Shown here: positions 14,590 to 25,086 of the stretch, piece by piece
Layout of the letters: every line of letters starts with the position of its first letter
Numbering within the stretch: position 1 is the first letter of the stretch
From: Bacillota bacterium
GTDB taxonomy: Bacteria > Bacillota_E > JAJZYS01 > JAJYTV01
Direction: 5' to 3'
DNA: 25,086 nucleotides
Assembly: GCA_021845645.1 (NCBI GenBank)
Contig: JAJZVM010000053.1
Coordinates: 1 to 25,086 of the forward strand
Notes under the pieces: model-generated
The model's input: the letters and a program-made list of their open reading frames with translations, nothing else
Told to the model about the DNA's origin: nothing
Database searches by the model: none
Position numbers and translations under genes: made by a program

Positions 14590-15461
14590 AGGAAATGCTT
14601 CAGGAACCGGGGTCCGTGCGCATCATCGACGCTGCCGACGGATTGCCACTCGCCCTCCACGACCTGGGCGGCGAAGGGTCACCTCTCCTCCTGTTGCACG
14701 GCATCACAGCCAACGCGCGCTCGCTGGACGCGGTGGCGGAGGACCTTCTTGACCAGTTTCATGTCTTCGCGCTCGACTTCCGCGGCAGGGGACGCAGCGG
14801 CTCGCCGTCGAGAGGCGCCGCCATCCCCGAGCACGCGGCCGACGCAGCGGCCGCCATTCATGCCATCGGCTCGCCGGTGCACCTGGTCGGGCACTCGCTC
14901 GGAGCGCTCGTCGGCCTCTACCTGACCGGCGAGCAGCCGGAACTCGTGGACCATCTCGTGCTGATCGACGGTGCCGGTGATGTGCCGGCAGCCAATCTGG
15001 AGGCTATCGGGCCCTCGCTAAGTCGTCTCGAACAGGAGTACGCGACCTTCGAGGACTACGCGGCGACATTCCGCATGGCGCCGCACCTGCAGCCGTGGAA
15101 CAGCTTCGTCGATGCCTTTCTCCGCCTGGACGCGCGCACGCTGCCTGGAGGCGCGGTGCGATCACGCGTGGAGCCCGGTATCATCCGCGACGAGCTCCTG
15201 GCGAACTCCACGCTGCCAACCCTGCGTCTCAGCCAGGAGAAGATCCGGCGGCCGACCCTGATCCTCCGTGCGGCAGCTCCGGTTGCGGAGGGGCTGCCTC
15301 CTGTTTTCGACAGGGCGACGTGCCTTCAGGCACACGCCGTCAACCCGCAGAGCCTGCTCGTCGAACTTCCCCATCTCCACCACTACTCGATCGGCCTCCA
15401 GCCCAGTGCGTTGCGCCGCGCGGCCTTGAGAAGCTTCCTGCTGCCTGCGAGCCAAACATAA
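14586..15461 (+). CDS. Alpha/beta-fold hydrolase
   Basis: Hydrolase of 291 residues. The nucleophile elbow is VHLVGHSLGALVGLYL (Ser near residue 102). The HG oxyanion block is LLLLHGITANARS, and FALDFRGRGRSGSP is the usual loop after strand 4. The likely catalytic His is in LPHLHHYSIGL near the C-terminus. The acid is probably Asp in PPVFDRATC, less certain. Starts at GTG 14586 within the ligase stop (GGAAGG 4 bases upstream); ATG 14595 is an alternative. It is the last gene of the operon. The substrate is unknown; a thioester, ester or C-C bond (MhpC-like) in the same catabolic route are all possible. Confidence 0.88.
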   Translation: MKEMLQEPGSVRIIDAADGLPLALHDLGGEGSPLLLLHGITANARSLDAVAEDLLDQFHVFALDFRGRGRSGSPSRGAAIPEHAADAAAAIHAIGSPVHLVGHSLGALVGLYLTGEQPELVDHLVLIDGAGDVPAANLEAIGPSLSRLEQEYATFEDYAATFRMAPHLQPWNSFVDAFLRLDARTLPGGAVRSRVEPGIIRDELLANSTLPTLRLSQEKIRRPTLILRAAAPVAEGLPPVFDRATCLQAHAVNPQSLLVELPHLHHYSIGLQPSALRRAALRSFLLPASQT

Positions 15462-15546
15462 ACACGATTGCCGGTTATCCTGAAACTGCGCCAGTCGCCT
15501 TTGCAGGGGGGCACGCAAGGATGATCCGACGCTTGGGCCGAGAATT

Positions 15547-15575
15547 TTGTCCTTTTGTGCCTTGACGGTTACACT
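15547..15575 (+). promoter_or_regulatory. Weak candidate promoter for the aldehyde dehydrogenase-like gene
   Basis: TTGTCC (15547-15552) and TACACT (15570-15575) are separated by 17 bases, four matches of six each. A second -35-like TTGACG lies at 15562-15567 but without a good -10. The 176-bp gap 15462-15637 contains no ORF and no clear terminator for the upstream operon, so read-through is also possible. Confidence 0.35.
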
Positions 15576-15637
15576 GCCGCGCAGTGAAGTGTACGGGTGG
15601 CCCGACCTGCGGAGCCAGCGGCCAGGGGGCGTCGCAA

Positions 15638-17176
15638 TTGTCCTATCGTGATCTGGTCCCGCTCGATCCCTCCCTGCCCGATGCACACTCCGAACTCGAG
15701 ACCGCCATCGCCCATGTGCGTTCGCAGTTCGGCCGACGCTATCCGCTTGCCATCGGCGACCGCGAAGACGCCGGCAACGACGTCCTGGTCTCCTGCGACC
15801 CGGCCGACCCTGGGCAAGTTGTCGGCGAAGTCTCCCTCGGCGGCTTTAGCCATGCCGATCAGGCCGTGCGAAGCGCGGCGGCCATGGCTCCGGTCTGGTC
15901 TCGGGTGCCAGCCGAGGAGCGTGCCAGCCTGCTCCTGCGCGTCGCGGACGAACTCTACCGGCGCCGTGCCGAGCTCATGGCCTGGATGGCCTTCGAGACG
16001 GGCAAGAGCTTCACGGAATCGGACGGCGAGCTTGTCGAGACAATCAGACACCTCGGCTGGATCGCGGACCAGCTGACTTCCGTGCGTCCGGTGCGCTGGG
16101 CGTCGCTGCACGACGACTACGTCGTGGAGGAGTACGACCGACCGCTCGGCGTCGGCGTCGCGCTGACGCCGTTCAGTTTTCCTGTTGCACTGCCCATCGG
16201 CATGGCAGCGGCCGCCATCGGCGCCGGCAACACGCTGGTGCTCAAGCCGAGCCGAGTCGCCCCGATCACGGCTATTGAGTCCCTGCGCGCCTTCCGCGCC
16301 GCGGGGCTGCCGCCTGGCGTGCTCAACGTCGTCGTTGGACAGGGCAGCGAGCTGCGCGACGCTCTCGTGCACCACAGCCTCACCCGCTTCGTCGCGTTCG
16401 TCGGGTCGCGGACCGGCGGCACCGCCGTCCAGGCCGGTGCTTCACTCTGGCAGCCGGATCAGGATCAGGCGCGCCATGTCGTCGCGCGCATGGACGGCAA
16501 GGCGGCGACGCTCGTCACCGCCAGCGCGGACCTCGACTGGGCAGCGCGGGAGGTCGTGCGCTCGGCGTTCGCGTTCCAGGGCCAGAAGTGCACTTCGACG
16601 GCACACCTCGTGCTTGTGGACGAGATTCACGACGAGTTTGTCGACCGTCTCCTGGCCGAGGTGGAACGCTACTGCGCTGACCGGGGCCCGGCCGCGCTTG
16701 GGCACCGCTACGGACCGATGATCAGCGCCGCGGCACTCGCGAAGGTACGCGGCTTCGCTCGCGAAGCAGCTAGCTACGGCATGGTGCTGAGGCATGGGGA
16801 CAGCCAGGGTCCGGGCCACTTCATCGGACCCGTCGTGGTCGACGACGTCTACAGCGACACACCGCTCGCCCGCGAGGAGATCTTCGGCCCGTTCCTCTCG
16901 ATCGTGCGCGCGGGGACGCTCGAGCACGCGATCGACGTGACGAGCGGCTCCGGTACCGCGCCAGCCGCCGCCGCCTTCACCCGCGACGCGCAGGAGGTGG
17001 CGCGCATCCGCGAACGCCTGCGTACGCGGACGCTTTACCTCAACGCCGCCTCCACCGGATCGCTCGCCGGCGTACGGCCGCCCACGGCGGACGGCCAGAA
17101 CCACAACGAACCGGACGACCCCGCCGCTTTCCGAGAGACGCGCACGGTCATGGAGCGCTACACGTTTCCTCGGTAA
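15638..17176 (+). CDS. Aldehyde dehydrogenase superfamily protein, P5C dehydrogenase-like, atypical active site
   Basis: Family members oxidise an aldehyde with NAD(P). TTG 15638 is chosen because AGGGGGCG lies 7 bases upstream; it gives 512 residues beginning SYRDLVPLDPSLPDA, close to the length of 1-pyrroline-5-carboxylate dehydrogenases (RocA, about 515). The nucleophile Cys is kept in FQGQKCTSTAHLVL, as are the cofactor block GMAAAAIGAGNTLVLKPS and the EEIFGPFLSIV motif. The usual catalytic Asn of PWNFP is Ser here (TPFSFPVALP), and the general-base Glu of the EMGGK block is replaced (VARMDGKAATLV). These changes should impair normal hydrolytic turnover, so an acylating or other reaction, or a degraded enzyme, must be considered. 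It is the last gene of the island and converges on murA. Confidence 0.85.
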   Translation: MSYRDLVPLDPSLPDAHSELETAIAHVRSQFGRRYPLAIGDREDAGNDVLVSCDPADPGQVVGEVSLGGFSHADQAVRSAAAMAPVWSRVPAEERASLLLRVADELYRRRAELMAWMAFETGKSFTESDGELVETIRHLGWIADQLTSVRPVRWASLHDDYVVEEYDRPLGVGVALTPFSFPVALPIGMAAAAIGAGNTLVLKPSRVAPITAIESLRAFRAAGLPPGVLNVVVGQGSELRDALVHHSLTRFVAFVGSRTGGTAVQAGASLWQPDQDQARHVVARMDGKAATLVTASADLDWAAREVVRSAFAFQGQKCTSTAHLVLVDEIHDEFVDRLLAEVERYCADRGPAALGHRYGPMISAAALAKVRGFAREAASYGMVLRHGDSQGPGHFIGPVVVDDVYSDTPLAREEIFGPFLSIVRAGTLEHAIDVTSGSGTAPAAAAFTRDAQEVARIRERLRTRTLYLNAASTGSLAGVRPPTADGQNHNEPDDPAAFRETRTVMERYTFPR

Positions 17177-17521
17177 ACCAGGGCGCCGCGATCTTCAACC
17201 GCCATCCTGCCTGCCTTTGTCGCGTCCTCGAAGGACACATCGGGCGTTTCGCCGGAACAGTCCTGGTAGGTGTTGCAGGGCTGCAACGACGAGGTTCGCG
17301 CTGGGGTACGGACCCGTCTGCACCCGGTCGCAGTCCAGGGCCGGCAAGGCAACATGCGCGCTGCCTCTGCCGCGGGCCGCATCGGCGGCACCACCGGCCG
17401 CGCAACTGCCAGTGCTGCAACGGCGGACAGGCGCCGCGCAAATGAGCCACGCCAACGCGCCATCCCCTACCCGCTCTCGGAGGACAGGCTCCCTCGGGGC
17501 GTGTCGCCGCACCAGTGCAAG
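17177..17521. other. Non-coding gap between the island and murA
   Basis: No gene could be supported. A minus-strand frame (17463-17158) begins with a hydrophobic Ala-rich stretch but lacks an SD, has a low-complexity first half, and overlaps the aldehyde dehydrogenase-like gene by 19 bp. spoIID, expected next to murA, is not found here in any frame. Confidence 0.5.
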
Positions 17522-17559
17522 AAAGGGCAACGCCCCCTGCGACGGGGGAGTTGCCCTTT
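17522..17559. terminator. Bidirectional terminator between convergent genes
   Basis: AAAGGGCAAC pairs with GTTGCCCTTT, then after one mismatch CCCCC pairs with GGGGG around a six-base loop, a 16-position stem. The A and T ends give short T runs on either strand (TTTAT on plus, TTTCTT on minus). It can serve both the murA transcript and the island. Confidence 0.8.
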
Positions 17560-17596
17560 ATGGATTCCAACGAAACTCTTCAACCGCGCATTGCCC

Positions 17597-18901
17597 TTAG
17601 GGTTCCTCCGAGCACCGGCAGCGCTCGATGTCGGCGCCCAGCGATCCAAGCTTATCTTCGAGCCGATAGTAGCCGCGATCGAGGTGGAAAGCCTCGCTCA
17701 GCTCCGACGTACCCTTGGCACCGAGGGCCGCGATCACGAGGGCAGCGGCCGCGCGGAGATCCGATGCCCGCAGATTCGCGCCCATGATGTGCGGTGTACC
17801 GGTCACCAGCGCGGTGCGCCCGTCGATCTTGATGTCCGCTCCCATGCGGCGCAGTTCCGGTACGTGCATGTAGCGGTTCTCGAACACCGTCTCCGTGATC
17901 ACCGATGTCCCCTGCGCCCGAATGAGGGCTGCCATGAGCGGGGCCTGGAGATCGGTGGGGAAACCTGGGTGAGGCATCGTCTTGACATCGATCGCCTGCA
18001 GCGGCTCCTCGGCCGTGATCCGCACGTAGTCGCCAGCATCCTCGATCACCGCCCCCGCCTCGCGCAGCTTCGCGAGCAAGGGCCTGATGTGCTCAGAGAC
18101 GATCGGGCCGACCACGACGTCACCGCCTGTCGCGGCGCCTGCGATCAGGTAGGTGCCGGCCTCGATGCGGTCCGGAATCACCTGGTAGGTGGCCCCGTGC
18201 AGCCGGTCCTGGCCATGCACCCGGAGCTCGGGCGTACCCGCGCCCCTGACCTCTCCGCCCAAGGCGTTCAAGAAATTCGCAAGGTCGACCACTTCCGGCT
18301 CCTGCGCCGCGTTCTCGACCACGGTCCAGCCGTCGGCGAGGGATGCGGCCATCAGCAGGTTCTCCGTCGCTCCGACGCTGGGAAAGTCCAGATAAATGTT
18401 GGCGCCACGCAGACGGGGTGCGCGGAACTCGATGTAGCCGCTGTTCGACTGTACGTCGGCGCCCAGGGCCTGCAGTCCCTTGAGGTGCAGGTCAATCGGG
18501 CGCGAGCCGATGGCGCAGCCGCCCGGCAACGGCACACGCGCAACGCCGAATCGCGCCAGCAGCGGCCCTGCGATCAGGAAGGAGGCGCGCATGCGGCGCA
18601 CCAGGTGCTCCGGCGCCGCAAAGGGGTCGACTTCTCGCGCCTCGACGGTAAGGTCCCGGCCGCTGCGCTCCGTGGAGACGCCCAGGGACATGAGGACGCG
18701 ACGCAGCGTGTCGACGTCGTGCAACCACGGGATGCCAGGCAGCGTGACCGGGTCCGCGGTCAGCAGCGCCGCAGCCATCACGGGCAACGTGGCGTTCTTC
18801 GACGCCTCGACCTCGACCTCGCCGCGCAGCGGTCGTCCGCCGCGTACGATGATCTCCGGCAGCTGGCCTACCTGACGAACTTGCGTATCACTGTCGCTCA
18901 T
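17597..18901 (-). CDS. murA: UDP-N-acetylglucosamine 1-carboxyvinyltransferase
   Basis: First committed step of peptidoglycan synthesis: transfers enolpyruvate from phosphoenolpyruvate to UDP-GlcNAc in the cytoplasm. From ATG 18901 (AGAAGGAG 9 bases upstream) it has 434 residues. Typical blocks are VEVEASKNATLPVMAAALL near the N-terminus (Lys-Asn substrate site), the catalytic Cys in LPGGCAIGSRPIDLHLKGL (the fosfomycin-target Cys), YLDFPSVGATENLLMAA, and PHPGFPTDLQAPLMAALIRA. The frame is open to 18991, but the extra residues overlap ywmB and do not match the family. It stands between ywmB and the place where spoIID should be, as murAA does in B. subtilis. Confidence 0.97.
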   Translation of the reverse strand: MSDSDTQVRQVGQLPEIIVRGGRPLRGEVEVEASKNATLPVMAAALLTADPVTLPGIPWLHDVDTLRRVLMSLGVSTERSGRDLTVEAREVDPFAAPEHLVRRMRASFLIAGPLLARFGVARVPLPGGCAIGSRPIDLHLKGLQALGADVQSNSGYIEFRAPRLRGANIYLDFPSVGATENLLMAASLADGWTVVENAAQEPEVVDLANFLNALGGEVRGAGTPELRVHGQDRLHGATYQVIPDRIEAGTYLIAGAATGGDVVVGPIVSEHIRPLLAKLREAGAVIEDAGDYVRITAEEPLQAIDVKTMPHPGFPTDLQAPLMAALIRAQGTSVITETVFENRYMHVPELRRMGADIKIDGRTALVTGTPHIMGANLRASDLRAAAALVIAALGAKGTSELSEAFHLDRGYYRLEDKLGSLGADIERCRCSEEP

Positions 18902-18932
18902 GGATGACGGCTCCTTCTTGCGCGGCAGCGTG

Positions 18933-19604
18933 TCATGGTTCAGAGCTCGGGATGGTTGGCGTCGCGAGGACCGCCTTCGCGCTGTGCGCATTATCGTACG
19001 TGATCTGCACCGCGAGGTTCATGGCTACGCCGCCAATTGCGACAACTGGGCGAATCCCCGGCACGTAGGCGAGCGCCAGCAGCCCTTTAGGCCCGTGGAC
19101 AAGCCCGCGCTGCAGGGCACCCACCTGTCGCAGGGCGACCTTGACCGTCTCAGCTGACGGACTCGCTGCGAGCGTCGCCGTGACCGTCACCTGCTCGTGG
19201 CGGGGGCCGCAAGGCGGCGTCGAACTTGCACTGAGCGCCCTGCCGATCCCTTCCGCCGGTACCTCGACGGCCGTCGAACAAACCAGTGTCGCGCCCGCGG
19301 GACTCGGCAGGTAAGCGATTCTGGCGGTGCGGCCTCCGGCGTGGGCCGTGAAGACCTCGCCGGTCCCGAGCTCGGAGGCACGCCAGTTTCCCCCAGGGAG
19401 GATCTCCTGTTCTAGAATTCGCACAGCAGGGCGGTTTTTGACGGTGGAAACCGCAAAAACTTCCACGTGCGCCGTGGCCGTGCGCGCACCGAGGCTGGCC
19501 GCAAGCGGCCAGAGGGCGCTCGCCGTCGAACCGCGGCCGAGGGGTATCGCGTTCGACAATACCATGATACCAACGGAGGACATAAGCAATGGCAAGGCAC
19601 GCAT
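18933..19604 (-). CDS. ywmB: YwmB family protein
   Basis: Conserved Bacillota protein of unknown molecular role. It has 223 residues with a hydrophobic N-terminus (LPLLMSSVGIMVLSNAIPLG), suggesting export or membrane anchoring. The C-terminal block VAMNLAVQITYDNAHSAKAV followed by LATPTIP resembles the end of B. subtilis YwmB, and the position between the atp operon and murA is the same. ATG 19604 follows GGGAGGG at 6 bases. Recognition rests on position and the C-terminal block; the middle of the protein is divergent. Confidence 0.75.
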   Translation of the reverse strand: MRALPLLMSSVGIMVLSNAIPLGRGSTASALWPLAASLGARTATAHVEVFAVSTVKNRPAVRILEQEILPGGNWRASELGTGEVFTAHAGGRTARIAYLPSPAGATLVCSTAVEVPAEGIGRALSASSTPPCGPRHEQVTVTATLAASPSAETVKVALRQVGALQRGLVHGPKGLLALAYVPGIRPVVAIGGVAMNLAVQITYDNAHSAKAVLATPTIPSSEP

Positions 19605-19647
19605 TCCGGACCCTCCCGGAAACGAGCCTTGCCACGTTCAGCCAGCG

Positions 19648-20070
19648 CTATACGGCGGCGGTTCTCTTGGCCTCCTGGGCGAGCTGCAGACGTACGAGCG
19701 CGCGCTCAAGCGCGAGCTCCGCACGCGCGAGGTCGAGGTCCGCAGCGCGCTCCCTGAGTCGTTCCTCCGCCCTCTCCTTGGCGCCTTCGGCACGGGTCAC
19801 ATCGATCTCCTCGGGCCGCTCCGCGGTGCGCGCGAGGACGGTGACCTGGTCGCCGCGCACCTCGAGGAAGCCGCCCGTCACCGCGTAGCGATCCCGGCCC
19901 CCGGGCGTGCGGACTTCCAGTACGGACGGCCGGATCGGCGTCACAAGCGGGATGTGGTGCGGCAGGATGCCGAGGTCGCCAGCCGCGCCGCGCACGATGA
20001 CCATTTCGGCGTCCGTGCGCGCGAGTTCCCGCTCCGGTGTCACGACCGAGACGGGGACGGTGCTCGCCAT
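19648..20070 (-). CDS. atpC: F-type ATP synthase epsilon subunit
   Basis: Central-stalk subunit that couples rotation to catalysis and can inhibit ATP hydrolysis. It has 140 residues from ATG 20070 (AAGGAG 8 bases upstream); the longer open frame overlaps atpD. N-terminal beta domain: VSVVTPERELARTDAEMVIV, then AAGDLGILPHHIPLVTPIRP and YAVTGGFLEVRGDQVTVL. The C-terminal helical hairpin is Ala/Glu/Arg-rich (ERAEERLRERAADLDLARAE). Last gene of the atp operon, one base after the atpD stop. Confidence 0.96.
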   Translation of the reverse strand: MASTVPVSVVTPERELARTDAEMVIVRGAAGDLGILPHHIPLVTPIRPSVLEVRTPGGRDRYAVTGGFLEVRGDQVTVLARTAERPEEIDVTRAEGAKERAEERLRERAADLDLARAELALERALVRLQLAQEAKRTAAV

Positions 20071-20071
20071 A

Positions 20072-21496
<1,425 letters not shown>

Positions 21497-22342
21497 TTAC
21501 TGAAGCGCGTTCGCGCCGCCGACGATCTCGGCGATCTCGTTCGTGATCGCAGCCTGACGGAGACGGTTCAGAAGCAGAACCAGGTTGTGGATGAGATCCT
21601 CGCTGTTGCGGGTGGCGGAGTCCATCGCCGTCATGCGTGCGCCCCACTCCGACGCCTTGGACTCAAGTAGAGCCCTGTAGAGCTGCGCGTACAGATAGTG
21701 CGGCACAAGCGCCTCCAGTACGGCCTCGGCATCCGGCTCGTAGATGTACTGCCGGCTGGCGCCGCCGCTCGGACGCTCCACCGGCAGCAGTTGCTGCACG
21801 ATTGGGCGCTGCGTCATGACGCTGACGAACTGGCCGTAGACCAAGCGAACCTCGTCCACGTCGCCCGAAAGGAACGCCTGGACGATGTCCTCGCCGATGG
21901 CTTGGGCCTGGTAGTAGCGCGGGTAGTCGCCGATGCCGATGTACTCCTTCGCGATGGCGTGGCCACGGTGGCGCAGGTAGTCCCTACCCTTGCGGCCCAC
22001 GGCGAAGAAGACCATCTCGCCGCCCTGGTTGATCTCCTGCTGCACCCGCCGCAGGATGTTCGCGTTGAACGGTCCCGAAAGGCCTCGGTCGCCCGTGAGG
22101 ACGACATAGCCCACCTTCTGCACGGAGCGCGGCCGGAGAAGCGGCATGCGCGAGGCGCTGGCGTCCTGCGACACCGAACGCAGTGCGTCCTCGATCCGCT
22201 CGGCGTAGGGCCTCGCAGCCTGGGCGCTCTCCTGCGCACGGCGCAGCTTCGCCGCCGCGACCATCTTCATCGCCTGGGTGATCTTGCGCGTGTTCTCGAC
22301 GCTGCGGATGCGGCGTCGGATGTCGCGCAGGCCCTGCGGCAT
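21497..22342 (-). CDS. atpG: F-type ATP synthase gamma subunit
   Basis: Rotor shaft of F1. It has 281 residues: the N-terminal helix IRRRIRSVENTRKITQAMKM and the C-terminal helix block MTAMDSATRNSEDLIHNLVL, which together form the coiled coil, with the Rossmann-like middle domain (VVLTGDRGLSGPFNANILRR). ATG 22342 lies 7 bases after AGGAGG; this SD overlaps the atpA stop codon. Confidence 0.97.
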   Translation of the reverse strand: MPQGLRDIRRRIRSVENTRKITQAMKMVAAAKLRRAQESAQAARPYAERIEDALRSVSQDASASRMPLLRPRSVQKVGYVVLTGDRGLSGPFNANILRRVQQEINQGGEMVFFAVGRKGRDYLRHRGHAIAKEYIGIGDYPRYYQAQAIGEDIVQAFLSGDVDEVRLVYGQFVSVMTQRPIVQQLLPVERPSGGASRQYIYEPDAEAVLEALVPHYLYAQLYRALLESKASEWGARMTAMDSATRNSEDLIHNLVLLLNRLRQAAITNEIAEIVGGANALQ

Positions 22343-22353
22343 CTCTGCCCCTC

Positions 22354-23855
<1,502 letters not shown>

Positions 23856-23859
<4 letters not shown>

Positions 23860-24407
23860 GCCTGTCCCCCCAATTCACTGTCCGCCAGCAGCATCCGTCT
23901 GATGCTCGTCAGTCGGGAGCGTACTGTGTCGTCCAGCAGCTGGTCTCCGACGCGCACCCTCACCCCGCCAAGCAGTGCCGGGTCTACGCGCGGCGAGAGC
24001 CTCAGCCGCCTCTTGAACCGCTTCTCAAGCGCCGTTTTGAGCCGCTCGAGGTCCTCGTCGCCCAAGGGGACGGTCGTTTCGACAACGGCCTCGGCCTCCC
24101 CGCTGCGCTCGTCGGACATCCGGCAATATTCCTCGTAGATCGCCTCGATCTCGGACTCCCGCCTCCGTCCAAGCACTAGGCGAAGAAAACTCTCCAGCAC
24201 TGGCGGCGCGTCGGGCAGCAGGCGGCGGAGCACGCGCTCCTTGTCAGCCGTCGCAATCCTCGGGTTTGCGATGGCCTGCCGCAAGGAATCGTTCTCTCGG
24301 TATGCCGCTATGAGGTCGGCGAAAGACCCGCGCACATCAGCCTCATAACCGCCCTTGGCGCCGATGAGTGCCTGCGCGTAGCGCCGCGCGACCGCCGCGC
24401 TGCTCAT
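23856..24407 (-). CDS. atpH: F-type ATP synthase delta subunit
   Basis: Peripheral-stalk protein that ties the b subunits to the top of F1. It has 183 residues with the typical N-terminus [12 protein letters not shown], the conserved [18 protein letters not shown] segment, and the C-terminal [20 protein letters not shown] motif. The start overlaps the atpF stop (ATGA) and the stop overlaps the atpA start. Confidence 0.96.
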
Positions 24408-24898
24408 GATTCAGCTTCCGCCGTGCTCAGGAATTCCTCGACGAGCTTGCGCTGGCGCTCCTGGTCGAGCTCCGCGTCCAGCACCCGCCCTGCGATAATG
24501 AGCGAGAGCTCCGCCACTTCCTGGCGGATCTGACGAACAGCTTCGCGCTTCTCGCCCGCGATCTCCTCGCGCGCCATCGCGATCAGCCGCTCCGCCTCAC
24601 GACGGGCCTCGGCAATCGTCTCCTGCGCCTGCACGTCCGCCGTGCGCTGGGCACGGTCGATCAGCGCGTGCGCATCCTGGCGTGCACTCTGCATCTGCGC
24701 CTCGAACTCTTCCTTCAGCTTCTGCGCTTCCTCACGGTCGCGCCGCGCTTCGTCGATGGAGCGCTCGATGCGCTCGCGTCGCTCGCGCAGGATCTTCTCC
24801 ATCGGCGGGAAGCCGTACTTGTACATGAAGAAGAGGAAGATGAGGAAGGAGAGGATCTCGGCGACGATCGTTCCGGCATTGACCCCTAGCGCCGCCAC
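24404..24898 (-). CDS. atpF: F-type ATP synthase b subunit
   Basis: Stator stalk of Fo. It has 164 residues: one N-terminal membrane helix (IVAEILSFLIFLFFMYKYG, about residues 11-29) ending in FPPMEKILRERRERIERSID, then a long charged coiled coil (Glu, Arg, Ala, Gln-rich) to the C-terminus. GTG 24898 follows AAAGGAG at 6 bases. 68 bp separate it from atpE. Confidence 0.97.
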   Translation of the reverse strand: MAALGVNAGTIVAEILSFLIFLFFMYKYGFPPMEKILRERRERIERSIDEARRDREEAQKLKEEFEAQMQSARQDAHALIDRAQRTADVQAQETIAEARREAERLIAMAREEIAGEKREAVRQIRQEVAELSLIIAGRVLDAELDQERQRKLVEEFLSTAEAES

Positions 24899-24966
24899 GT
24901 CGAACTCCTTTCAGGATTGGGCGCGAACCGCCTGGGCCCGCGCCTTCTCCGCCGCGAAAGTCCTGA

Positions 24967-25086
24967 TTAAGAGTGTCCCATCAACATGAAGCCGAAAGCC
25001 AGCGCGATGATCGGCATGGCCTCAACCAGCGCGAAGTACATCCATGCTGTGCCCTGCAGAAGGCTCTTGGCCTCCGGCTGGCGCGC
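24967..25086 (-). CDS. atpE: F-type ATP synthase c subunit, C-terminal 39 residues (partial)
   Basis: Ring-forming proteolipid that carries ions through Fo. The window contains only the last 39 residues: ARQPEAKSLLQGTAWMYFAL then VEAMPIIALAFGFMLMGHS. The loop (ARQPEA) and second membrane helix are clear. The ion-binding Glu lies in FALVEAMPII; the residues after it (Ala-Met-Pro) fit proton-coupled rings and lack the Glu-Ser/Thr pattern of sodium rings. The start is outside the window. Confidence 0.96.
   Translation of the reverse strand, partial: ARQPEAKSLLQGTAWMYFALVEAMPIIALAFGFMLMGHS

Noticed and set aside
12046..15461. OleABC olefin synthesis cluster
   Set aside because: No OleD-type reductase, and the AMP-forming enzyme has ordinary acyl-CoA synthetase motifs. 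Kept only as a comparison.
17158..17463. Minus-strand frame with a signal-like N-terminus next to the aldehyde dehydrogenase-like gene
   Set aside because: No SD, overlaps the 3' end of a real gene, and no recognisable domain. Could not be supported as a gene or as a spoIID remnant.
17270..18907. 545-codon plus-strand frame opposite murA
   Set aside because: Antisense to the well-supported murA gene; no protein motif.

Overview
The window is GC-rich, uses many TTG and GTG starts with strong purine-rich Shine-Dalgarno (SD) sites, and carries spoIIID, a SpoIIQ-like gene, ywmB, a SAM-I riboswitch upstream of metK and an F-type ATP synthase operon. This points to a GC-rich endospore-forming member of the Bacillota. 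The backbone on the minus strand, atpE-F-H-A-G-D-C, ywmB, murA, spoIIQ-like, spoIIID, mreB/mbl, fabZ, follows the Bacillus subtilis order. spoIID (expected between murA and spoIIQ) and the flagellar flhO/flhP pair (expected between mbl and fabZ) are not there. I cannot name the genus.

Layout. 1-938: 5' part of metK with its promoter, SAM-I riboswitch and attenuator hairpin. 957-2466: fabZ and an mreB-family gene. 2560-4302: spoIIID, a large serine recombinase, a coupled 30-codon ORF, and an orphan SD-ATG. 4303-5017: a non-coding stretch rich in hairpins. 5018-5836: a degenerate M23 (SpoIIQ-like) gene. 5955-17176: an 11-kb island, all on the plus strand, in the place where spoIID is expected. 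It holds an enoyl-CoA hydratase, a branched-chain-type ABC importer, a TetR regulator, a KAS III-like enzyme, an acyl-CoA ligase, an alpha/beta hydrolase and an aldehyde dehydrogenase-like protein. 17177-17596: non-coding, with a bidirectional terminator. 17597-25086: murA, ywmB and the atp operon, the last cut by the window edge inside atpE.

Main observation. spoIIID appears to be split near its 5' end by a 1,467-bp element that carries only a serine recombinase and a tiny ORF. The current spoIIID starts lack an SD. Upstream of the recombinase lies an isolated strong SD followed by ATG-TCC-ACA and then a stop. Joining the two ACA triplets (4282-4284 and 2815-2817) would restore an uninterrupted spoIIID frame with that SD and ATG. 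This resembles the skin element in sigK: a mother-cell gene interrupted by a recombinase element that can be lost because the mother cell is terminal. The recombinase lies in the same orientation as spoIIID, so the spoIIID promoter would drive excision first and spoIIID second. Excision itself is inferred, not shown.

The island looks like a self-contained uptake and activation module for an organic acid. A near-perfect 21-bp palindrome just downstream of the importer promoter is the likely TetR operator. Several island enzymes deviate at active-site positions (KAS III Asn to His; aldehyde dehydrogenase Asn and Glu both replaced), so their reactions may differ from the family norm.
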